Part shown: positions 1 through 6,361 of the stretch, piece by piece | Layout of the letters: every line of letters begins with the position of its first letter | Numbering within the stretch: position 1 is the first letter of the stretch | DNA from: an uncultured Oscillospiraceae bacterium | GTDB taxonomy: Bacteria; Bacillota; Clostridia; Oscillospirales; Oscillospiraceae | DNA: 19,786 nucleotides | Assembly (NCBI GenBank): GCA_910587785.1 | Contig: CAJUOA010000064.1 | Coordinates: 1 to 19,786, forward strand | Direction of reading: 5' to 3' | Notes under the pieces: model-generated | What the model was told of the DNA's origin: nothing | The model's input: the letters and a program-made list of their open reading frames with translations, nothing else | The model's database searches: none | Made by a program: the position numbers and the translations under genes

Positions 1-609
1 GCACTGCTGCTGGAGTGCCGCATCCCGTGCAAGAGCCTGTTCCGCACCTTCTTCCTGAGCCCCATGATGGTGCCGGTGGCGTCGGTGGTGCTCATCTGGC
101 AGGTGGTGTTCCACTACCGGGGGACCCTCAATGTGATCCTGGCCAATTTCGGGGTGGACCCGGTGGACTGGATCAACTCCCCCCACTGCCTGATGGTGAT
201 CGTGGTGCTCTTCCTGTGGAAGAACCTGGGGTACAACATGATCCTCTTCATGGCGGCGCTCAACAACATCCCCAAGGCGCTGCTGGAGGTGGCGGACGTG
301 GAGGGGGCCTCGGCGGTCCACAAGTTCTTCAACATCAAGCTGCGCTACCTCTCGCCCACGGTGCTGTTCGTGGCGATCCTGTCCATCATCAACTCCTTCA
401 AGGTCTTCCGGGAGGTCTACCTCCTCACCGGGGACTACCCCTATGAGGGGCTGTACATGATGCAGCACTTCATGAACAACACCTTCAACAACAACCTGGA
501 CTATCAGAAGATGTCCACGGCGGCGGTGCTGATGGCGCTGGTGATGGTGGCCCTCATCGCCCTGCTCTTCAAAGCGGAGGATATCTTCGGAAAGGACGTG
601 GAGGGATAG
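1..609 (+). CDS. Sugar ABC transporter permease, MalF/UgpA type (5' partial)
   Basis: This is the C-terminal 202 residues of an inner-membrane permease of the binding-protein-dependent sugar import family; the reading frame is open to the left edge, so the start lies outside the window. Several hydrophobic segments are visible (around MMVPVASVVLIWQVVF, MVIVVLFLW, LFVAILSIINSF and the C-terminal VLMALVMVALIALLF). The cytoplasmic EAA loop, where the ATPase docks, reads NIPKALLEVADVEGAS followed by F..I.L.YLSP. The next permease gene starts 2 bases after the stop, so the two are co-translated and presumably form the MalF/MalG-like heterodimer. The family is clear; the substrate cannot be told from sequence. 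An internal ATG at 64 is not the true start, because homologous sequence continues upstream of it to the edge. Confidence 0.93.
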   Translation, partial: ALLLECRIPCKSLFRTFFLSPMMVPVASVVLIWQVVFHYRGTLNVILANFGVDPVDWINSPHCLMVIVVLFLWKNLGYNMILFMAALNNIPKALLEVADVEGASAVHKFFNIKLRYLSPTVLFVAILSIINSFKVFREVYLLTGDYPYEGLYMMQHFMNNTFNNNLDYQKMSTAAVLMALVMVALIALLFKAEDIFGKDVEG

Positions 610-611
610 GG

Positions 612-1499
612 ATGAAGAAAAAACGCTATTTCGGCCGCTTCGCCCTGACACTGCTGGCGGCGGGGTTCGCCATCGCCTTCCTGCTCCCCACGGTGCTGAC
701 CATCTCCAACTCCTTCATGACCCAGAGCGAGATCAGCGCCAACTACGGTCAGGTGTTCAAAAACATCTCCGGCAGCGAGGGCAAGACCTACATCGCCGAG
801 ACGGTGAACCTGAAGTTCATCCCCGACAAAGTCAGTATCAGCCAGTACGTCACCACCCTCATCAAGAGCCCGGACTACCTGCTGAAATTCTGGAACTCCG
901 TGATCCTGGTGGTGCCCATCGTGCTCTTACAGCTGGCCGTGGCGTCTGTAACGGCCTACGGCTTTACCCGCTGGCGGGGGAAGGTGCGGGGCTTTCTGTT
1001 CTTCTTCTACGTCATACTGATGCTCATGCCCACCCAAGTGACCCTGGTGCCCAACTACCTGGTCAGCGACTGGCTGGGGATCCTGAACACCCGCTGGGCC
1101 ATCATCTTCCCGGGCATGTTCGCTCCGTTTTCCGTGTTTCTGCTGACCAAGTCCATGCGGCGCATTCCCGCCTCCCTCATCGAGGCGGCGAAGCTGGACG
1201 GGTCCAGCGAGTGGCAGGTGTTCAAGGACATCTGTCTGCCCCAGTGCCGGAGCGCCCTGTACTCGGTGGCGATCCTGGTGTTCATCGACTACTGGAACAT
1301 GGTGGAACAGCCCATTGTCCTGCTGCCGGACGCCAACCAGCAGCCTTTGAGCGTCTACCTCTCCACCATCAACGCCAACGAGGTGGGCCTGGCCTTTGCC
1401 ATCGCCACCATCTACATGGTGCCCTGCCTGCTGCTGTTCCTCCACGGGGAGGACTACCTGGTGGAGGGCATCGCGCACCAGGGGTCGGTGAAGGGGTAA
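612..1499 (+). CDS. Sugar ABC transporter permease, MalG/UgpE type
   Basis: This 295-residue permease is of normal length for the MalG side of a carbohydrate ABC importer. It has an N-terminal membrane segment (about residues 10-30), an extracellular stretch of about 60 residues with KTYIAETVNLKFIPDKVSIS, then further membrane segments around FWNSVILVVPIVLLQLAVAS, FLFFFYVILMLMPTQVTLV, WAIIFPGMFAPFSVFLL and AFAIATIYMVPCLLLFL. The EAA loop is IPASLIEAAKLDGSSEWQVF followed by I.LP. The start at 612 is supported by GGAGGG at 600-605, six bases upstream, and by the 2-base gap to the previous stop. It pairs with the upstream permease and should be powered by the ATPase at 4905-6047. The three genes inserted or linked downstream make the locus unusual. 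The sugar is unknown. Confidence 0.95.
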   Translation: MKKKRYFGRFALTLLAAGFAIAFLLPTVLTISNSFMTQSEISANYGQVFKNISGSEGKTYIAETVNLKFIPDKVSISQYVTTLIKSPDYLLKFWNSVILVVPIVLLQLAVASVTAYGFTRWRGKVRGFLFFFYVILMLMPTQVTLVPNYLVSDWLGILNTRWAIIFPGMFAPFSVFLLTKSMRRIPASLIEAAKLDGSSEWQVFKDICLPQCRSALYSVAILVFIDYWNMVEQPIVLLPDANQQPLSVYLSTINANEVGLAFAIATIYMVPCLLLFLHGEDYLVEGIAHQGSVKG

Positions 1500-1541
1500 G
1501 CACCATCGTCTCAGGCGCGGAGCGCAGGAAAAAAGTTTCGT

Positions 1542-1600
1542 CCACCTTTTCAAAGGTGGCGGGTCCAGGGCGGAGCCCTGGTGGGTTTGGGCGAAGCCCA
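1542..1600. repeat. Tandem three-hairpin intergenic element (copy A)
   Basis: The 147-base gap between the MalG-like and HlyD-like genes contains three consecutive hairpins. They are CCACCTTT/AAAGGTGG (1542-1549 with 1552-1559), CCAGGGC/GCCCTGG around GGA (1565-1571 with 1575-1581), and TGGGC/GCCCA around GAA (1588-1592 with 1596-1600). The stretch GGGTCC.GGGCG...AGCCC is shared with a second hairpin cluster at 11535-11588, which suggests a dispersed intergenic repeat family rather than a gene-specific site. No T-run follows, so a classic terminator is unlikely. Inside an operon it could act as an mRNA-processing, stability or partial attenuation signal; this role is inference. Confidence 0.6.
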
Positions 1601-1646
1601 ACATTCATTCCTATTAAACTCGTTCCCAGCAAAGGAGGAAAAGCTT

Positions 1647-3797
1647 GTGGAAGTGACAGAAAAATCCAAAAAGAGGGAGCTCATCAAGTCCATCGCCATC
1701 GTCTTTTTGGTGGTGCTGCTGATACTGACCTTCTTTTCCGGGACTATCATGAACTACTCCCTGCCGGAGGTGGCCACCCAGGTGGTCAGCGGCGGGACCA
1801 TCAACGCCAAGATCCGCGGCAGCGGCACTGTGGCGGCAAATGAGAATTATGAGGTGGTCATCAACCAGACCCGGGAGGTCCGGTCCGTGTGCGTGAAGGC
1901 GGGCGACAAGGTGGCCGAGGGCGACCTGCTGTTCGTCCTGGGGGACATGGAGAGCCAGGAGCTCCAGGACGCCCAGGAGCAGCTGCGCAAGCTGAACCTG
2001 GATTATCAGAAGCAGGTGCTCAATTTCTCCAAGGAGTACGCGGAGAACGACCGGAGCGTGGCCATCATCCGGGAGGACCTGGAGAAGGCCATCGCCAAGC
2101 GGGACGCCAATCAGGTGACAGACAGCGACATCTCCTACGCCAAGGGGGACCTGGCAGCGGCGAAAAACGAGCTGAGCCAGATTGAACTGATGCTGGCGGA
2201 CCTGAACAGCCTCCAGACGGACAATGAGAAGTACACCCAGGCCAAGGCCAAGGTGGACGAGCTCAAGGCCAGGGAAACCGAGCTCCAGGGCAAGATTGAG
2301 TCCCTCAATACCACCATTGACGGCTACCGGGAGGATCTGGGGAAGCTGGAGAGCGGCATCACGCTGGACAGCCAGAGGAAGATTCAGGATGCGCAGAATG
2401 CCCTCCAGCAGGCGCAGATGAAGTGGCAGACGGATTGGACTGCGTACCAGATCTTTATGGAAGAGCTGATGCACGTAATCAATCAGATGTGGACCAGCAC
2501 TCCGCATAATTTTAGTCCCAGCGAACAGATCGCCATTGACGGACAGCTCAAACAATGGGAGCTGATAGGTGATAAAACCGAAGCAGACCAGAAGCCGGGG
2601 ACCGGTGATACGACAGGCACACAGCCTGCCGCAGGTGCTCGGACCATTCCCGATTTTCCCGCTAACAGCCAGTACACCGTCAGCCAATACCGCACCGCCT
2701 ATGATGCCCTCATCGATGACCAGACCGACGTTGCGGCCAAGCAGGAGGCACTGAACCGGGCCCAGCAGGACCAGTCCCAGGGGGCTGGTACGGCGGCCCA
2801 GCAGCGCCAGCAGATCGAAAGTAAGATCAACGCCACCCAGAACGACATCTCCTCCATCCAAGGCGATGTGTCCATCGTCCAGAGCCAGCTCCGGGACGCC
2901 GAGGCCCAGCTGGAGGCCGCCTCCGGCGAGAATACCCAGCTCAAGCAGCAGATCAAGACCTACGAGGCCAGCAAGCGGCAGCAGGAGGCCAATATCACCA
3001 CCTTCCAGGAGCACCTGACGGAGCTGGAGGAGAAAAAGAAACTCTACGATGAAGCCCAGACCACCATCGACACCAAGCAGCAGGAGCTGGAGACCGCCCT
3101 CAGCGGCAAGGACATCGACAAGCAGCTGGACAACCTGGAGCTCCAGGGGACGCGCCTCCAGATCGAGCAGCAGCAGATGCTGGTGGACAAGTACAAGGCC
3201 GACAGCGTGGACACGGAGATCAAATCCAAGGTCTCCGGCATCATCAGCGCCGTCAACGTCACCGCCGGCAAGGACACCACCTCCGGCGAGGCTATGGCCG
3301 TCATCGACGTCATCGACCGGGGCTATACCATCAAGGTCTCCGTCACCAACGACCAGGCCAAGCAGGTCAAGGTGGGCGACTCGGCCGATGTGACCAACTA
3401 CCGCTGGGGCAACGACGTCTCCGCCGTGCTGGAGGCCATCACCGCCGACCCCTCCGCCCCGGGGCAGAAGAAGCTTCTGGTCTTCCGGGTCTCCGGCGAG
3501 ATCGAAGCGGGGACCAATATCAGCCTCTCCATCGGGCAGAGGAGCGAGACCTTTGACACCATCGTGCCCAAGAGCGCCCTGCGGGAGGACGCCAACGGCA
3601 ACTTCGTGCTCATCATCACCAGCCGCAACACGCCTCTCGGCAACCGCTACATCGCCAACCGTGTGGACGTGGAGGTCCTGGCGGAGGACGACACCAGCGC
3701 GGCCGTCTCCGGCCTCTCCGCCAACGACTATGTCATCACCACCTCCAGCAAGCCCCTGGACGCCGGGACCCAGGTGAGGATGGTGGAGAACACATGA
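1647..3797 (+). CDS. HlyD-like membrane fusion / periplasmic adaptor protein with long coiled coil
   Basis: The GTG at 1647 is chosen as start because AGGAGG lies at 1633-1638, eight bases before it; an in-frame ATG at 1581 sits inside a hairpin repeat and has no such site. The 716-residue product has a short basic N-terminus and one membrane anchor (about residues 13-38). A first biotinyl-lipoyl half follows (about 66-99, TREVRSVCVKAGDKVAEGD), then a very long Gln/Glu/Lys-rich coiled coil (about 101-520) broken by a Gly/Thr/Pro-rich linker near TEADQKPGTGDTTGTQPAAG. The second lipoyl half is at about 522-560 (KSKVSGIISAVNVTAGKDTT), and a beta-rich C-terminal region ends the protein. This is the order seen in HlyD/MacA-type adaptors that span the cell envelope. 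The stop overlaps the next start (ATGA), indicating tight coupling. An efflux-type adaptor inside a sugar-importer operon is odd; its cargo is unknown. Confidence 0.9.
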   Translation: MEVTEKSKKRELIKSIAIVFLVVLLILTFFSGTIMNYSLPEVATQVVSGGTINAKIRGSGTVAANENYEVVINQTREVRSVCVKAGDKVAEGDLLFVLGDMESQELQDAQEQLRKLNLDYQKQVLNFSKEYAENDRSVAIIREDLEKAIAKRDANQVTDSDISYAKGDLAAAKNELSQIELMLADLNSLQTDNEKYTQAKAKVDELKARETELQGKIESLNTTIDGYREDLGKLESGITLDSQRKIQDAQNALQQAQMKWQTDWTAYQIFMEELMHVINQMWTSTPHNFSPSEQIAIDGQLKQWELIGDKTEADQKPGTGDTTGTQPAAGARTIPDFPANSQYTVSQYRTAYDALIDDQTDVAAKQEALNRAQQDQSQGAGTAAQQRQQIESKINATQNDISSIQGDVSIVQSQLRDAEAQLEAASGENTQLKQQIKTYEASKRQQEANITTFQEHLTELEEKKKLYDEAQTTIDTKQQELETALSGKDIDKQLDNLELQGTRLQIEQQQMLVDKYKADSVDTEIKSKVSGIISAVNVTAGKDTTSGEAMAVIDVIDRGYTIKVSVTNDQAKQVKVGDSADVTNYRWGNDVSAVLEAITADPSAPGQKKLLVFRVSGEIEAGTNISLSIGQRSETFDTIVPKSALREDANGNFVLIITSRNTPLGNRYIANRVDVEVLAEDDTSAAVSGLSANDYVITTSSKPLDAGTQVRMVENT

Positions 3798-4912
3798 TGA
3801 AGCGCCTTCTTCAGAAGCTCCGGGAGGATATTCGCGGCTTCGGCTTCAAGCAGTGGTTCCTCATCATCCTGAATGCGGCGCTGGTTCTGGCCGCCGCCGC
3901 GTCCCTGGCTGGACTGCGGATGGTGGCGGGGACCCTGGAGAGCCTCACCGCCGCAGAGCGCTTCCAGGGGGACGGGGAGCTGCGCTACGCCCAGATCGCC
4001 TGCTATCTCCCCGTGGGGGACGGGAAGACGGAGGACGACATCTACACCTTCCACCAGAGCCTGGAGAGCCGCCTGGTGGAGCAGTCCCTGAAGGCCGCGG
4101 AGAACGGCAGGCTCTACCTGGACGCCTACTGCGGCACCGGCAAGGTGACCATCACCGGCGAGACCGGCTCCGCCTCCGTGGAGGCCGTGGGCGTGGGGGG
4201 GGACTTCTTCTACTTCCACCCCCTCCAGCTGCGAAGCGGGTCCTACATCCGCTCCGGCGACATCATGGACGACCTGGTGGTGCTGGACGAGGAGACCGCC
4301 TGGCGCATCTTCGGCGGCACGGACCTCACGGGCATGACCGTGACCATCAACGACAAGGCCTTCGTGGTGGGCGGAGTGGTCCACAGGGAGGACGACTTCG
4401 CCTCCAAGCGGGCCTACAGCGGCGAGGGGGGCATCTTCCTCTCCTTCACCGCCCTCACCCGCCTGCTGGAGGACACCCGCATCAGCTGCTATGAGATCGT
4501 CATGCCGGACCCCATCTCCGGCTTTGCCAAGGGGCTGGTCAGCGATGTCTTCCCGGTGGGGAACGGCGACGTGGTGCAAAACAGCGGCCGGTACAGCCCG
4601 GTGAGCCTTCTGACAGTGCTGAAAAACTTCCCCGGGCGGTCCATGCGCCTCAACGGCGTGATCTACCCCTACTGGGAGAACGCCGCCCGGCTGACCGAGG
4701 ACTACGCCGCACTGCTGCTGCTGGCGGCGGCGGTGTTCCTCCTCATCCCCCTGCTCTTCCTCATCACGGCGGTCATCCGATATGTCCGCTGGACCTACCG
4801 CTTCGCCAAGGCCAAGATCCCGGAGAAGGTGGAGGAGGCCGTGGAGAAGCACCGCGAGGAGCGGCTGGAGAAAAAATTAGAGAACAAAGCCGGAGGTGAC
4901 GGCGATGGCTAA
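3794..4912 (+). CDS. MacB-PCD-like two-TM membrane protein
   Basis: The 372-residue protein has a membrane segment at about residues 20-43 (WFLIILNAALVLAAAASLAG), an extracytoplasmic domain of about 260 residues and a second membrane segment at about 303-328. A charged cytoplasmic tail (EKVEEAVEKHREERLEKKLE) completes it. The extracytoplasmic part resembles the MacB-type periplasmic core domain of FtsX-family ABC permeases, with the recurring turn VGVGGDFFYFHPLQLRSGSY...DLVVLDEETAWRIFG and the strand pair MTVTINDKAFVVGGVV. Normal MacB/FtsX permeases carry a three-helix bundle after this domain; here only one helix follows, so it is probably not a complete transport channel. Translation starts at ATG 3794 or 3797, overlapping the HlyD stop, with GGTGGAG just upstream. 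Its end overlaps the ATPase gene by 8 bases. The domain call rests on pattern resemblance only. Confidence 0.75.
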   Translation: MMKRLLQKLREDIRGFGFKQWFLIILNAALVLAAAASLAGLRMVAGTLESLTAAERFQGDGELRYAQIACYLPVGDGKTEDDIYTFHQSLESRLVEQSLKAAENGRLYLDAYCGTGKVTITGETGSASVEAVGVGGDFFYFHPLQLRSGSYIRSGDIMDDLVVLDEETAWRIFGGTDLTGMTVTINDKAFVVGGVVHREDDFASKRAYSGEGGIFLSFTALTRLLEDTRISCYEIVMPDPISGFAKGLVSDVFPVGNGDVVQNSGRYSPVSLLTVLKNFPGRSMRLNGVIYPYWENAARLTEDYAALLLLAAAVFLLIPLLFLITAVIRYVRWTYRFAKAKIPEKVEEAVEKHREERLEKKLENKAGGDGDG

Positions 4913-6047
4913 TCTGAGCTTTCAAAACATCAAGAAGGTCTATGACAACTCCGTGGTGGCGGTCCAGGAATTCAACCTGGAGATCGCGGACAAGGAGTTC
5001 ATCGTGCTGGTAGGGCCCTCCGGGTGCGGCAAGTCCACCACCCTGCGCATGGTGGCGGGGCTGGAGGAGATCACCGGGGGGGAGCTCTACATCGGCGGGA
5101 AAAAGGTCAATACCACTCCTCCCAAGGACCGGGATATCGCCATGGTCTTCCAGAACTATGCCCTCTACCCCCATATGACCATCTACGACAACATCGCCTA
5201 TGGGCTGCGGCTCCGCAAGTTCCCCAAGCGGGTCATCGACCAGAAGGTCCGGGAGGCGGCGGAGATCCTCGACATCTCCGAGCTCCTCAAGCGCAAGCCC
5301 AAGGCCCTCTCCGGCGGTCAGCAGCAGCGGGTGGCCATTGGACGGGCCATCGTCCGGGAGCCCCAGGTGTTTTTGATGGACGAGCCCCTGTCCAACCTGG
5401 ACGCAAAGCTGCGCAATCAGATGCGCTCTGAGATCATCAAGCTCCGGCAGAAGCTGAACACCACCTTTATCTACGTCACCCACGACCAGACCGAGGCCAT
5501 GACCCTGGGGGACCGGATCGTCATCATGAAAGACGGCTTCGTCCAGCAGGTGGGGACGCCCCAGGAGGTGTTCCACCACCCGTCGAACATCTTCGTGGCC
5601 GGGTTCATCGGCATGCCTCAGATGAACTTCTTCGACGCCCGGCTGACTCGCACCGGGGACCGCTACGCCGTGGAACTGGGGGGCGCGCAGATCGAGCTCT
5701 CCCCGGAGAAAGCGGCCCGCCTTTTGGCCCGGGAGGTCCAGAGCCAGGAGGTCACCCTGGGGGTGCGTCCGGAGCATATTGCCCTTACCGAGTCTGAAAA
5801 CGCCGTCTTCGCGGCGGTGGATGTCTCCGAGATGATGGGCAGCGCCGTCCACATCCATGTGGACGCCTGCGAGAGGGATGTGGTGATCGTGGTCCCCGTC
5901 TCCGAGGAGGAGGCCAAGGAGGCCGGCGAGCGCTTCCGGCGGGGTGCGCCGGTGCGGTTCACCTTCCGGGGGAGCGCCGCCCACCTCTTTGATAAGGAGA
6001 CGGGCATGAACCTGGAACAGCAGGGAGTCGCGGACCCCTTTGAATAA
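4905..6047 (+). CDS. ugpC: Sugar ABC transporter ATP-binding protein, UgpC/MsmX/MalK family
   Basis: This 380-residue cytoplasmic ATPase has every motif of an active ABC nucleotide-binding domain. Walker A is GPSGCGKST (37-45), the Q-loop is at Q83 (FQNYALYPHMT), the signature is LSGGQQQR (135-142), Walker B is VFLMDEP (155-161), and the switch histidine is H193 in YVTHDQTEAM. The last roughly 140 residues form the MalK/UgpC-type regulatory TOBE region. ATG 4905 is preferred over GTG 4896 because GGAGGTGA (4892-4899) is ideally spaced for it. The gene overlaps the upstream membrane protein by 8 bases and closes the operon. It most likely energises the two permeases at the left edge; MsmX-type ATPases can also serve several sugar transporters. 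The symbol reflects family, not a proven substrate. Confidence 0.95.
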   Translation: MANLSFQNIKKVYDNSVVAVQEFNLEIADKEFIVLVGPSGCGKSTTLRMVAGLEEITGGELYIGGKKVNTTPPKDRDIAMVFQNYALYPHMTIYDNIAYGLRLRKFPKRVIDQKVREAAEILDISELLKRKPKALSGGQQQRVAIGRAIVREPQVFLMDEPLSNLDAKLRNQMRSEIIKLRQKLNTTFIYVTHDQTEAMTLGDRIVIMKDGFVQQVGTPQEVFHHPSNIFVAGFIGMPQMNFFDARLTRTGDRYAVELGGAQIELSPEKAARLLAREVQSQEVTLGVRPEHIALTESENAVFAAVDVSEMMGSAVHIHVDACERDVVIVVPVSEEEAKEAGERFRRGAPVRFTFRGSAAHLFDKETGMNLEQQGVADPFE

Positions 6048-6056
6048 CGCATAGCG

Positions 6057-6088
6057 TCCCGGGGGCTTGATGCCCCCGGGATTCTTTT
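6057..6088 (+). terminator. Rho-independent terminator of the ABC/adaptor operon
   Basis: A perfect 10-bp stem TCCCGGGGGC / GCCCCCGGGA (6057-6066 with 6072-6081) encloses the loop TTGAT and is followed by TTCTTTT. It begins 9 bases after the ATPase stop codon. A weaker 6-bp hairpin GTGCGC/GCGCAC follows at 6089-6107. Confidence 0.9.
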
Positions 6089-6113
6089 GTGCGCTTTGAC
6101 GGCGCACCCCCTT

Positions 6114-6159
6114 GTACAGCTTTTGGCCGTTACACACCGGCCGCGTAACGGTGTTTCGT
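6114..6159. repeat. 46-bp conserved palindromic repeat, copy 1
   Basis: This 46-base block matches 14748-14793 at 37 of 46 positions without gaps. The core is a hairpin with left arm CCGTTACACA and right arm CGCGTAACGG around a 5-base loop; two inner positions of the right arm do not pair in this copy. Both copies precede a + strand gene for an exported or surface-type protein. Here the repeat lies about 100 bases upstream of the predicted promoter, so it is more likely a DNA site or mobile repeat than part of that transcript. Confidence 0.7.
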
Positions 6160-6257
6160 CCGAAATCAATAAAACACGTTTGAAATTTTTCTTGGACCGT
6201 CCCCCACTCCAGCCAACACAGAGCCAAAATATCGCGGGAAAACTGTAAATTTTGCCA

Positions 6258-6286
6258 TTGACAAACAGAAAGTGCGGTGGTATCCT
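6258..6286 (+). promoter_or_regulatory. Sigma-A-type promoter for the M14/SLH gene
   Basis: A perfect -35 box TTGACA (6258-6263) is separated by 17 bases from TATCCT (6281-6286), which matches four of six consensus -10 positions. Transcription would begin near 6293, leaving a leader of about 70 bases before the ATG at 6362. The 6048-6361 gap has no credible gene; it holds the operon terminator, the 46-bp repeat, this promoter and the inverted repeat at 6296-6320. Confidence 0.75.
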
Positions 6287-6295
6287 TTGGTACAT

Positions 6296-6320
6296 AAATA
6301 TTCATTTCGTATGAATATTT
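6296..6320. promoter_or_regulatory. Perfect inverted repeat at the transcription start: probable operator
   Basis: AAATATTCAT (6296-6305) and ATGAATATTT (6311-6320) form a perfect 10-bp inverted repeat with a 5-base spacer. It starts ten bases after the -10 box, covering about +4 to +28. A dimeric repressor bound there would block initiation; in RNA it could form an AU-rich 5' hairpin. There is no T-run to make it a terminator. Confidence 0.6.
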
Positions 6321-6361
6321 TCCCTCCGTGTTGAAACCCAAAATGAGGAAAGGTGAGAGAA

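Noticed and set aside
1581..1646. ATG at 1581 as start of the HlyD-like gene
   Set aside because: It lies within the hairpin repeat and lacks a ribosome site; GTG 1647 has AGGAGG eight bases upstream and yields a normal membrane-anchor N-terminus.
6089..6107. Second hairpin after the operon terminator as a separate terminator
   Set aside because: It has only a 6-bp stem with no T-run after it.
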